Positions 1 to 6,518 are shown, counted from the stretch's first letter. The stretch: DNA of 8,392 nt from JAFGPJ01 sp964439135 (GCA_964439135.1 CAYTNN010000196.1:1-8392), one strand, 5' to 3'. Made by a program: numbers and translations. The notes: generated from the sequence alone by a model not told the origin.

Positions 1-290
1 TTTCGCAGATACATCTCGACTAATTGCACGGCACCGGCGATCACCAATATAAAACAAACGTATCGAGTCACTTCCAATGGCGTTCCTATCAGGAGCAAAT
101 GGTCAATCAGCCACGTAAGCGTTCCGCTAAGTGTCACGACAAATGTGACCGCCAGGCCCATTCCAAACGCCATATCGATTCTGCCCGATACGCCAAGATA
201 GGGACAGATGCCGAGAAACTTCGTAAACACAAGGTTATTGACAACTACGATGGATATGAAACCCATAAGCAGAATGCTTAATGTATCCAT
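1..290 (-). CDS. rnfA: Electron transport complex subunit RnfA (partial, C-terminus beyond left edge)
   Basis: This is an integral membrane subunit of the Rnf complex, paralogous to RnfE and homologous to NqrE. I translated it by hand from an ATG at 288-290 on the minus strand; 96 complete codons are visible and the rest lies off the window (the family is about 190 residues). The visible part shows the family pattern VNNLVFTKFLGICPYLGVS (about residues 17-35), then GMGLAVTFV, LTWLIDHLLL and FILVIAGAVQLVEM. Cys29 in GICP corresponds to one of the cysteines that, in known Rnf/Nqr structures, bind a 2Fe-2S cluster shared by RnfA and RnfE at the centre of the membrane. The second RnfA cysteine would be off-window. 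It starts 12 bases after the rnfE stop. A good Shine-Dalgarno, AAGGGG (299-304), sits 8 bases before the ATG and overlaps the end of rnfE, so the two genes are co-translated in one operon. Confidence 0.95.
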   Translation of the reverse strand, partial: MDTLSILLMGFISIVVVNNLVFTKFLGICPYLGVSGRIDMAFGMGLAVTFVVTLSGTLTWLIDHLLLIGTPLEVTRYVCFILVIAGAVQLVEMYLR

Positions 291-302
291 AAATATTACC
301 CC

Positions 303-920
303 TTACGCTTTCCTGCCAGCGACTATATTTACCAGGCCCAACATAAGACCTAATGTTATGAACGCTCCCACCGGCATGCTCATCGCGGCCCACGGCACAA
401 AGGCTTCAGGCATCAACTGAGCTTCGAATATTTTGCCAGTCGAAAGCAACTCCCGAATTGCGGCCAAAACACACAGCGTCACTGTAAAGCCGACCCCCAT
501 ACCAAGTGCATCGACAACACTTATTAACAAAGGATTCTTGCTGGCACAGGCCTCGGCCCGGCCGATAATTATGCAGTTGACGATAATCAGAGGAACATAC
601 GGCCCAAGCGCCTCACTCATCCGGGGTACGAACGCCTTCAAAAACAAATCCGCGATGGTCACAAATGTTGCTATTGTCAGGGTAAACATCAGGATTCGCA
701 GATGCGGCTTAAGAAGATTTCGCATCAGGCTGACAATAATATTGCTGCATATTAACACAAAGATGACACAACAACCCATCGTAAGGGCCGGTTTGACCGC
801 AGCGGTCACTGCCAGTGTCGGGCACATTCCAAGCAGCAGCCGAAAGACCGGATTCTCACGCCACAGCCCGGCCAACATCGTCTGCCAATAACGCGATGTT
901 TTAACGTTACTGTTTGTCAT
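303..920 (-). CDS. rnfE: Electron transport complex subunit RnfE
   Basis: This 205-residue, strongly hydrophobic subunit has about six membrane segments, a normal length for RnfE. With RnfA it forms the inverted-repeat membrane core that carries electrons across the bilayer. Family signatures seen: GLWRENPVFRLLLGMCPTLAVT (residues 18-39) and VPLIIVNCIIIGRAEACASKNP (109-130). Cys33 and Cys116 match the cysteine pair that shares the membrane 2Fe-2S cluster with RnfA. This family knowledge also separates RnfE (GMCP/RAEA) from RnfA (GICP). The ATG at 918-920 lies inside the end of rnfG, a 14-base overlap, with a Shine-Dalgarno AAGGGA about 10 bases upstream, so translation is probably coupled. 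Nothing looks degraded. Two further cysteines (50 and 51) in a membrane segment and Cys58 have no role I can assign. Confidence 0.96.
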   Translation of the reverse strand: MTNSNVKTSRYWQTMLAGLWRENPVFRLLLGMCPTLAVTAAVKPALTMGCCVIFVLICSNIIVSLMRNLLKPHLRILMFTLTIATFVTIADLFLKAFVPRMSEALGPYVPLIIVNCIIIGRAEACASKNPLLISVVDALGMGVGFTVTLCVLAAIRELLSTGKIFEAQLMPEAFVPWAAMSMPVGAFITLGLMLGLVNIVAGRKA

Positions 921-1530
921 TACCGATTATCCCTTTCTTTCGCATCTGCTCTTTAACCTTCGTTATGGAATTACTCACTATCTCGACAACCGCTTCACTG
1001 CTTATCGTCGCACCGCTTATGGCGACAATTTCAGAGTCGATTTTGCTGCGTTCGCCTATGGTTACAAGTTTGAGTTCTCCGGCCGGCGCGCCCTTGAATT
1101 GGTCACGGTAGTAATCGTATTTTATCTGGTCTCCGAAGCCGGGAGTTTCATTGCTCGAGAGCACATCGAAACCGGCAATCTTTTCAAAATTCTTATCGAG
1201 GGCAATAACCAGTTTAATCTTGTCGGCGAAACCCGATCCGACGGCCTCAAAACTCCAGCCGACACATTCATCCGCCGCTGACATCGCCTTGTAAATCTCA
1301 ACTTTTTCTTTTTTGCCCTGGAGCGACTGAATCTCGATCTGTTCTTCCATAAGTATGAAATCCTTCGCTCCAGGCAGCAGCACAGTAACCATACTATTGC
1401 GCTTATTAATTTCGTTCTGCCTGATCCTCGGCGACAAAGCTGCGTTGGTTACCGCGATTAGTAATCCGAAAAAAAACGAGGCAACAATTAGAAGCCAGCT
1501 CTGTTGCATAAAGTGTTTTATCTTAGACAC
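907..1530 (-). CDS. rnfG: Electron transport complex subunit RnfG, covalent-FMN protein
   Basis: This 207-residue protein has one N-terminal membrane anchor (about 11-32) followed by an extracytoplasmic FMN-binding domain. RnfG/NqrC proteins carry FMN attached by the transferase ApbE through a phosphoester to a threonine in an SGAT motif. Here SGAT is residues 172-175, so Thr175 is the expected attachment site, followed by ISSEAV. The second family motif, NETPGFG (127-133), is present. The aspartate normally six residues before the threonine is Val169 (see findings). The start is GTG (1528-1530), supported by a strong Shine-Dalgarno GGAGG (1539-1543) 8 bases upstream; the next in-frame ATG, seven codons later, has none. 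The gene overlaps the rnfD stop by 8 bases and its own end overlaps rnfE by 14. No apbE gene is visible in the window. Confidence 0.95.
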   Translation of the reverse strand: MSKIKHFMQQSWLLIVASFFFGLLIAVTNAALSPRIRQNEINKRNSMVTVLLPGAKDFILMEEQIEIQSLQGKKEKVEIYKAMSAADECVGWSFEAVGSGFADKIKLVIALDKNFEKIAGFDVLSSNETPGFGDQIKYDYYRDQFKGAPAGELKLVTIGERSKIDSEIVAISGATISSEAVVEIVSNSITKVKEQMRKKGIIGNDKQ

Positions 1531-2536
1531 TTGGCTTACCTCCAGCCGGCACCCGCTTGAACAATCTGTCTATCAGGGGCGTTAAAGCATTCATCAAAAG
1601 AATGGAAAACATGATACCTTCAGGATATTCTCCGACAATTCTTATCAGCATCGTTAATGCTCCGACACCAATACCGAAAACCCACATTCCCCTGCGTGTC
1701 AAAGGGGCGGTCACAGGATCGGTAGCAATAAAAAAGGCACACAAGAACAGTCCGCCGCTCGTCAGATGGAAGAACGGCTGAACATAGACAAAGGAATCGA
1801 TCAGATAAGCAATCCCGGAAAAGACAAAAGCAACGGCCAAAACAGCCAAAGGAATGTGAAAGCTGATTGTTCGTTTTATCAACAGGTAAAGACCACCGAT
1901 TAAAAGCGCGATGACGCTTGTCTCCCCCAGGCAACCACCCACCTCGCCCGTGAATGTCGACTTGAATTGCTTCTCACTATAAATATCCGCTCCAAGTTCA
2001 TTTTTAATGGCCAGCTTGCTCCAGGCCAATGGGGTCGCCTGGGTTCTTGTGTTGAGTATATTTTCCTGGGCAACCGCAGGCATAGCCGGATCTATAGTGG
2101 CCGGCACTGTCCAGCTTGTCATTAAAACGCCAAACGAGACCGTCAGAAATGTACGACCGACCATCGCAGGATTGAAAATATTGGAGCCGAGCCCGCCAAA
2201 AACCATTTTGCCGATTGTGATGGAAAAAACGCCGCCAATCACCGCCGCCCAGACAGGAAGGCTCGGCGGAAGCGACAAGGCGAGAATGATGCCGGTCACG
2301 ACGGCACTGAAATCATCGAGTGAATTCGGTTTTTTACGAATCAGATTGCAGAGCCATTCGGCGGCAACACATGAAATGACACAGGCTGCAATGAGTATGA
2401 GTGCGTGCATGCGAAAGTAGTACCCCGCTGCCGCCATCGCGGGAGCCAAACCGATGATTACATCGATCATGACGCTCCTCGTCGAATATCGCTCGCTGAT
2501 ATGCGGCGCACACGAAACTCTTATATCCCTTAGCAT
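1523..2536 (-). CDS. rnfD: Electron transport complex subunit RnfD, membrane flavoprotein
   Basis: This 337-residue polytopic membrane protein belongs to the RnfD/NqrB family. In this family it carries covalent FMN and takes part in the cation-translocating core. Motifs: the SCAPHISERYSTRSVMIDV start (8-26, resembling the family SPHxR...ST..IM.DV), FSAVVTGIILALSLPPSLP (76-94), GGLGSNIFNPAMVGR (114-128), TQATPLAW (165-172), ATDPVTAPLTRRG (271-283) and EYPEGIMFSILLMNALTPLID (303-323). Thr168 is the expected FMN-bearing threonine. Asn162 replaces the usual aspartate six residues before it (see findings). The ATG at 2534-2536 has AGGGA (2545-2549) 8 bases upstream. The N-terminus is slightly longer than many homologues. 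It follows rnfC after 73 bases and overlaps rnfG by 8. Confidence 0.96.
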   Translation of the reverse strand: MLRDIRVSCAPHISERYSTRSVMIDVIIGLAPAMAAAGYYFRMHALILIAACVISCVAAEWLCNLIRKKPNSLDDFSAVVTGIILALSLPPSLPVWAAVIGGVFSITIGKMVFGGLGSNIFNPAMVGRTFLTVSFGVLMTSWTVPATIDPAMPAVAQENILNTRTQATPLAWSKLAIKNELGADIYSEKQFKSTFTGEVGGCLGETSVIALLIGGLYLLIKRTISFHIPLAVLAVAFVFSGIAYLIDSFVYVQPFFHLTSGGLFLCAFFIATDPVTAPLTRRGMWVFGIGVGALTMLIRIVGEYPEGIMFSILLMNALTPLIDRLFKRVPAGGKPSV

Positions 2537-2586
2537 TCCACGCTTCCCTGTCGTAAGACCATATATTTATCCTTGTGACACGCGAG

Positions 2587-2610
2587 TTATCGTTCGTAAA
2601 AGAACGACAT
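2587..2610 (-). other. Intercistronic hairpin between rnfC and rnfD
   Basis: A perfect 6-base inverted repeat, TCGTTC (2590-2595) and GAACGA (2602-2607), is separated by a 6-base loop and lies immediately after the rnfC stop codon (2610-2612) on the transcribed strand. No run of T follows in the direction of transcription, so it is not a convincing intrinsic terminator. It may be a processing or mRNA-stability element adjusting RnfC levels against the membrane subunits; that role is inference. A stem this short can also occur by chance. Confidence 0.35.
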
Positions 2611-3983
2611 TACTGCGGCATCTTCTGTTTTTGTCTGGCCAGAAATATTTTGCCTGTTTTGATATATCCTGTAACTTCTATATTGGCCGGGCAGACATAA
2701 CTGCAGCAGCCACACTCGATACATGCACTGATATAATAACGTTCGGCCACATCCAGCAGATTGTTTTTGACGGCGTGCGCTATTCTCGTCGGATTCAAAT
2801 TCTCGGGGCATGCCTGCAAACATCTGCCGCAGCGAATACAAGGCGTCTGGCGCCTGGCGAATTTAGCGATTCCGATTTGCTCTTTTGTTAATACGGTGAC
2901 AGCATTCGTGGTTTTTGTAATCGGCGTTTCCAAATCTGCAATTGCTATCCCCATCATCGGTCCGCCGAGCACGACCTTTGCAGATTTTTGGGTCACCGAC
3001 CCGCAAAATTCCAATAAATCTTCAACCGAGGTTCCTATAGGAACATAGTAGTTTCCAGGCTTGGCGATTGCCTCTCCCGTCACGCTTACAACCCTGTGAG
3101 TCAGAGGCAAATTGGAAACGACTGCTTCAGCAATTGCCGCAGTAGTGGCGACATTAAGCACCACTATACCGATCATAGGTGGAATACCGCCGGAGGGAAC
3201 ATTCTTCTTTAGAATCGCTTTAATGAGCTGTCTTTCACCACCCTGGGGATATTTTGTTTTCACCCGAACGACTCTTATCCCGTCGACGTCCCCGGAATTT
3301 TTCAGTGCCGCACTCATAACCTCTATAGCCCGCGGTTTATTATCCTCAATACCGATAAAGACCTTCGAACAACCGGATGCTTTTCTGGCAAGTTTGATAC
3401 CGGCAACAACCTGGCTGGTCCATTCGAGCATAACACGATAATCGCAGGTAATATACGGCTCGCACTCACAACCATTTATAATCAACGCCTCTTTGGGCAA
3501 TCGCGGATTTGGTTCTATTTTTACCCTTGTCGGGAAACCGGCCCCACCCATACCAACGATGCCGGCCCCGCGTACAGCTTCGCATATCTGTTCGACGGAA
3601 TAGCTGCGCACATCAAAATCATTGTCTAATTTGAAGTATGACCGATCTGTCGGATTATTGGGCAATGCATCTATAATTATCGCCAGGGCTCGTCCCAACA
3701 CGGCGTGAGATCGCAAGGCGATTTCTTTTACTTTCCCGTTAATAGGCGAATGAACAGGTGCAGAAACAAATGAATCGGAATCGCCGATTCTCTGACCTGC
3801 CTGGACAGTATCCCCCTTTCGAATTAACGGTCGGCAGACAGCGCCAATATGCTGGCTAAGCATTACCGCAACCTGCTTGACGACTGGGCCCGGCTGTATC
3901 TGGCTATCACAAGTCAGGCTCTTGTTGTCCGGAGGATGTACTCCCCCGCTAAATGTAAATCTATCTCTCGAATTAACGTTCAT
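2610..3983 (-). CDS. rnfC: Electron transport complex subunit RnfC, NADH-side iron-sulfur flavoprotein
   Basis: This 457-residue peripheral subunit is on the cytoplasmic face; in Rnf it is the site of NAD+/NADH exchange. The N-terminus FTFSGGVHPPDNK (9-21) is the family signature. A lipoyl/biotinyl-like region around GDTVQAGQRIG...HSPINGKV (58-85) precedes the Nuo51-like flavin and nucleotide fold, with GIVGMGGAGFPTRVK (141-155), INGCECEPYIT (169-179) and KYPQGGERQLI (244-254). Two 4Fe-4S motifs close the protein: Cys382, 385, 388, 392 (CIRCGRCLQACP) and Cys421, 424, 427, 431 (CIECGCCSYVCP). The length is that of compact RnfC without the long repetitive C-terminal extension of gammaproteobacterial RsxC. 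The ATG start is fixed by the N-terminal motif; its ribosome site is weak (AAGAG, one base from the ATG). It lies 34 bases after the RseC-like gene. Confidence 0.97.
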   Translation of the reverse strand: MNVNSRDRFTFSGGVHPPDNKSLTCDSQIQPGPVVKQVAVMLSQHIGAVCRPLIRKGDTVQAGQRIGDSDSFVSAPVHSPINGKVKEIALRSHAVLGRALAIIIDALPNNPTDRSYFKLDNDFDVRSYSVEQICEAVRGAGIVGMGGAGFPTRVKIEPNPRLPKEALIINGCECEPYITCDYRVMLEWTSQVVAGIKLARKASGCSKVFIGIEDNKPRAIEVMSAALKNSGDVDGIRVVRVKTKYPQGGERQLIKAILKKNVPSGGIPPMIGIVVLNVATTAAIAEAVVSNLPLTHRVVSVTGEAIAKPGNYYVPIGTSVEDLLEFCGSVTQKSAKVVLGGPMMGIAIADLETPITKTTNAVTVLTKEQIGIAKFARRQTPCIRCGRCLQACPENLNPTRIAHAVKNNLLDVAERYYISACIECGCCSYVCPANIEVTGYIKTGKIFLARQKQKMPQ

Positions 3984-4017
3984 ACTCTTGAAGCTTGAAT
4001 TATTTATCTAAACCAGG

Positions 4018-4293
4018 TTATTTGTTTATCACTCTTGTAATCAATACGCAAACGAAAGTTACCAGCAGGGCCAACACGAAGCTGAGGGCTGTCTGCATCT
4101 GTTCGGTAGCGATCTCGCCGGCGAGCACTCTTTCAAAAACTGCTAAAGATACAATAAAAACTATTAACGGCAGCAAGAAAGCAAGAATAGACTTAAGCGC
4201 GACGCATGGCCCTGGAGAATCCCCCAACTGCTCATAAATCCTTTGACAATCGTGCTTTTGGATACAATCCTGACAGATTCTTTGTGGTGCCAT
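4018..4293 (-). CDS. Small RseC-like membrane protein with CX2CX5C motif, first gene of the rnf operon
   Basis: This 91-residue protein has a cysteine-bearing cytoplasmic-type N-terminus, CQDCIQKHDC (Cys7, Cys10, Cys16) plus Cys30 after a PGP, followed by two membrane helices (about 36-55 and 67-88) joined by a short acidic loop. E. coli RseC has the same CX2CX5C pattern (CSSCASRAGC), a later proline-cysteine, and two C-terminal helices, and works with the Rnf-type Rsx complex in reducing SoxR. The present protein lacks the roughly 20-residue beta-strand leader and the domain between cysteines and helices, so it would be a minimal version. The cysteines could bind a metal or an iron-sulfur cluster (inference). 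It heads the operon, 34 bases before rnfC and downstream of the only good promoter, so it is co-transcribed with Rnf. No clear Shine-Dalgarno precedes its ATG. The RseC assignment rests on layout, not on overall similarity. Confidence 0.72.
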   Translation of the reverse strand: MAPQRICQDCIQKHDCQRIYEQLGDSPGPCVALKSILAFLLPLIVFIVSLAVFERVLAGEIATEQMQTALSFVLALLVTFVCVLITRVINK

Positions 4294-4326
4294 AATTGTT
4301 AATTACCATATACAACAAAAATAAAG

Positions 4327-4355
4327 CTTATAATAGAAATACTTAATCTATTCAA
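4327..4355 (-). promoter_or_regulatory. Candidate sigma70-type promoter of the rnf operon
   Basis: Read on the minus strand, TTGAAT (4350-4355, 4 of 6 to the -35 consensus) and TATAAG (4327-4332, 5 of 6 to the -10) are separated by exactly 17 bases. Transcription would begin near 4320, giving a leader of about 27 bases before the RseC-like gene. An A/T block, TTTTTAAAAA (4363-4372), lies at about -43 to -52, where an UP element would sit. The region is AT-rich, so chance matches are possible. I see no operator repeat overlapping the promoter. Confidence 0.45.
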
Positions 4356-4562
4356 ACAGAACTTTTTAAAAATTGCGAACATTATTGATGAAAAACAGCA
4401 AGTTTATCATTGTTGGGAAATATTCTTCGTCTGCGCGCTAAAAGCACAACCAAATATATAACCGTTCGAAAGGATCTGATGCATATTCTTTAAAATAGTA
4501 TAGGACATTTAGAACAATAAATACAAATACAATATCATTATACCTTGTAAAGTTAAAATCTC

Positions 4563-4669
4563 GGAATAGAAGCCTTGATTGCAAGGCGTTCCATGCCCGG
4601 CGAAATACCCAAACCGTGGCCGGTATCGACAAATTACAATACATTTTTTCATACCGGCAGAATTTTTTT
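4563..4669 (+). other. Structured intergenic island ending in a terminator-like hairpin with T-tract
   Basis: Within the AT-rich divergent gap (4294-4759) about 100 bases are GC-richer and can fold. GCCTTG (4572-4577) and CAAGGC (4582-4587) form a tight stem with a 4-base loop, and GGAA (4563-4566) with TTCC (4589-4592) may extend it past an internal loop. Then GCCGGTAT (4619-4626) and ATACCGGC (4651-4658), a perfect 8-base inverted repeat with a 24-base loop, are followed by seven T (4663-4669) on the plus strand. This is the form of an intrinsic terminator, although the loop is long. No plus-strand gene precedes it in the window, so it may end a small RNA, be part of a leader for the downstream transporter gene, or block stray transcription. 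I see no convincing promoter directly ahead of it. The rest of the gap, 4373-4560, holds nothing I recognise. Confidence 0.4.
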
Positions 4670-4707
4670 CGACAATCAAGAGCTATAACCTTGACAAATC
4701 ACTATAA

Positions 4708-4736
4708 TTGACAACACTTTATATTTATCTTCTAAG
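4708..4736 (+). promoter_or_regulatory. Weak candidate promoter of the MFS-lapA pair
   Basis: A perfect -35 hexamer TTGACA (4708-4713) is followed after 17 bases by TCTAAG (4731-4736, 4 of 6 to the -10 consensus). Transcription would start near 4743, just ahead of the Shine-Dalgarno at 4745-4751, giving a very short leader. A second TTGACA lies 17 bases upstream (4691-4696). The -10 is poor, so the call is tentative. Confidence 0.3.
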
Positions 4737-4759
4737 ATTGAATGAAAAGGGATTTTGAT

Positions 4760-6295
4760 ATGTGGTTCAACACGGACGAAACGCTTAGCGAGAACCAAGT
4801 CCAATCCGCGTTAAAAAATATTATAAGAGATGGTGTAGCATCACAGGCCATGGGCATACTAACAGGCGGAGCTTTTCTGGTTGCCTTTGCTGTCAAACTC
4901 GGGGCTTCCAATTTTGTCATAGGCCTGCTGGCGGCAATCGGCCCTTTAGCACAGTTGCTTCAGTTGCCTTCGATATTCATTGTTGAAAAAATACGAAACA
5001 GGAGGCTGATCACAATCGTAGCCGCAGCTTTGAGCAGGCTTTGCTGGCTGATTATTGCTCTGAGCCCCTTTATCTTCCCGGCAAAGATTGCTATTGCGGT
5101 TTTATTGATATTGTTAGCGGCGGTTTCGGCTTTCGGAGCGGTTTCAGGCTGCAGTTGGAACTCATGGATGAGGGACCTTATCCCGGAAAATATACTGGGT
5201 TCGTTCTTTTCGAAAAGAATGCGGATATCCACCGGAATTGGAATTGCACTAAGCATCCTTGCGGCTTTGTATCTGGATCTTTGGAAAAAGCAGTTTGCAG
5301 AGCAGGAATTAGCCGGTTATTCGATTTTGTTTCTGCTTGGCTTTGGAGCGGGAGTACTCGGCCTTTTCTTCCTGGCAAAAACCCCGGAAATACGGATGCC
5401 GAAAGCCCAGGAAAAATTGAAGATATTAAAGTTGCTCTCACTACCCTTCAAAGATGAAAATTTCAGAAAGCTTATAGCCTTTATGTGCTCGTGGAACTTC
5501 GCTGTCAATCTGGCCGGGCCGTTCTTTATGGTCTATATGCTCAAAAGGTTAGGTTTAAGCATGTCTTTCATAATTGGCCTTTCGATTGTAAGCCAGGTTA
5601 TGAACTTCCTGTTTCTCAAAATATGGGGCAAATATACAGATCGTTTCAGCAACAAATCCGTCCTGGCAATATGCGGCCCGTTGTTTATAATTTCGATTCT
5701 CGCCTGGACTTTTACTACAATGCCGGAAAAATACTTTTTGACAATACCGCTGCTGATTCTAATCCACATTGTAATGGGGCTTTCATCAGCGGGAGTTTCT
5801 CTTGCATCAGGAAACATAAGTCTGAAGCTGGCTCCTAAAGGACAGGCCACGGCTTATCTTGCAACCAATACGATAGCCAACTCTATTGCTGCCGGTATAG
5901 CACCCATTTTAGGCGGAAAATTTGCGGACTTTTTTGCAGGCCGAGAACTGGCATGGACGCTCAATTATAAAAGCCCTACAGGTGAATTTGTCTTACCGAC
6001 ACTAAATCTCCAGCAGTGGGATTTCTTTTTCGCCCTTGCTTTTGTGATCGGATTATACGCACTTCACAGACTGGCCATGATCAAAGAAGTCGGGGAAGTC
6101 GAAGAAAAGGTCGTCATGAACGAGCTGTTCGCAGAGGTCAGCGGACAAGTACGACAACTGTCATCCGTCGACGGATTACGCCAAATGATAAGTTTTCCGT
6201 TTTCGATAGTAAGGAATCTGACCGCCAGAATTAAAATGAACGACAAATCCAGACCAGAAACGAGAAAGGACGTGGTAAAAAATGAAGAAAGTTAA
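4760..6295 (+). CDS. MFS-type membrane transporter, substrate unknown
   Basis: This 511-residue polytopic inner-membrane protein appears to belong to the major facilitator superfamily. About 12 hydrophobic segments run from residue 30 to 436, with a central hydrophilic stretch (about 207-235) between the halves. The inter-helix signature expected between helices 8 and 9 appears as WGKYTDRFSNKS (289-300), resembling the GxxxDRxGRR motif. A charged cytoplasmic tail of about 75 residues (436-511) follows the last helix, longer than in most MFS proteins. No residues identify the substrate. I prefer the ATG at 4760 over the in-frame ATG at 4742 because AAAAGGG (4745-4751) lies 8 bases before it, and nothing similar precedes the upstream ATG. 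The gene ends with a 14-base overlap into the lapA-like gene. It is divergent from the rnf operon, and nothing in the protein links it to Rnf. Confidence 0.8.
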   Translation: MWFNTDETLSENQVQSALKNIIRDGVASQAMGILTGGAFLVAFAVKLGASNFVIGLLAAIGPLAQLLQLPSIFIVEKIRNRRLITIVAAALSRLCWLIIALSPFIFPAKIAIAVLLILLAAVSAFGAVSGCSWNSWMRDLIPENILGSFFSKRMRISTGIGIALSILAALYLDLWKKQFAEQELAGYSILFLLGFGAGVLGLFFLAKTPEIRMPKAQEKLKILKLLSLPFKDENFRKLIAFMCSWNFAVNLAGPFFMVYMLKRLGLSMSFIIGLSIVSQVMNFLFLKIWGKYTDRFSNKSVLAICGPLFIISILAWTFTTMPEKYFLTIPLLILIHIVMGLSSAGVSLASGNISLKLAPKGQATAYLATNTIANSIAAGIAPILGGKFADFFAGRELAWTLNYKSPTGEFVLPTLNLQQWDFFFALAFVIGLYALHRLAMIKEVGEVEEKVVMNELFAEVSGQVRQLSSVDGLRQMISFPFSIVRNLTARIKMNDKSRPETRKDVVKNEES

Positions 6296-6518
6296 GATTG
6301 TTTTGGTAATCATAATTTTATTGATAGCTCTCGTGGTTTCCCTACAAAATACGCAGGCAGTAGAAACCAGGTTTCTTTTCGCTACGGTAACGATGCCCCG
6401 GGTGCTGCTTCTTTTATTGACTTTTACACTCGGACTTATTGCAGGACTCATAACAGCAAGTTTTATTCTCAAAAAGCCGGCCAAATCAAAAGAGAAAGTC
6501 AAAGCAGAGCAATCTTAG
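6282..6518 (+). CDS. LapA-domain (DUF1049-type) small membrane protein
   Basis: This 78-residue protein has two membrane helices (about 5-21 and 40-63), with the LapA-domain signature between them: QNTQAVETRFLF (22-33), the usual form being LQNTxPVxVxFLF, and then a second leucine-rich helix containing GLIAGL. A lysine-rich tail follows (64-78). LapA proteins (YciS in E. coli) act with LapB in controlling lipopolysaccharide synthesis in proteobacteria; many distant members are known only by the domain, so a role in envelope assembly here is inference. Its start overlaps the MFS gene by 14 bases, and AAGGA (6266-6270) lies 11 bases before the ATG, inside the upstream gene, which indicates translational coupling. 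No lapB-like gene is in the window, so I give no symbol. Confidence 0.82.
   Translation: MKKVKIVLVIIILLIALVVSLQNTQAVETRFLFATVTMPRVLLLLLTFTLGLIAGLITASFILKKPAKSKEKVKAEQS

Noticed and set aside
433..891. Plus-strand open frame of 152 codons
   Set aside because: It lies wholly antisense to rnfE, whose protein is clearly conserved; composition is that of a shadow frame.
2007..2420. Plus-strand open frame of 137 codons
   Set aside because: It lies antisense to the conserved middle of rnfD and has no family features.
4569..4592. tRNA-like fold suggested by the GCCTTG/CAAGGC stem
   Set aside because: The loop is too short for an anticodon loop and there is no T-arm consensus or acceptor stem around it.
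4438..4644. Minus-strand open frame of 68 codons in the divergent gap
   Set aside because: No Shine-Dalgarno, no recognisable domain, AT-driven aromatic-rich composition, and its first part lies across the terminator-like structure.
4703..4708. Perfect TATAAT as a -10 for the transporter gene
   Set aside because: No -35-like hexamer lies 16-18 bases upstream (GAGCTA at 17), and no extended -10 TG is present.
4742..4759. Upstream in-frame ATG for the MFS transporter
   Set aside because: No ribosome site precedes it, and it overlaps the Shine-Dalgarno that serves the ATG at 4760.
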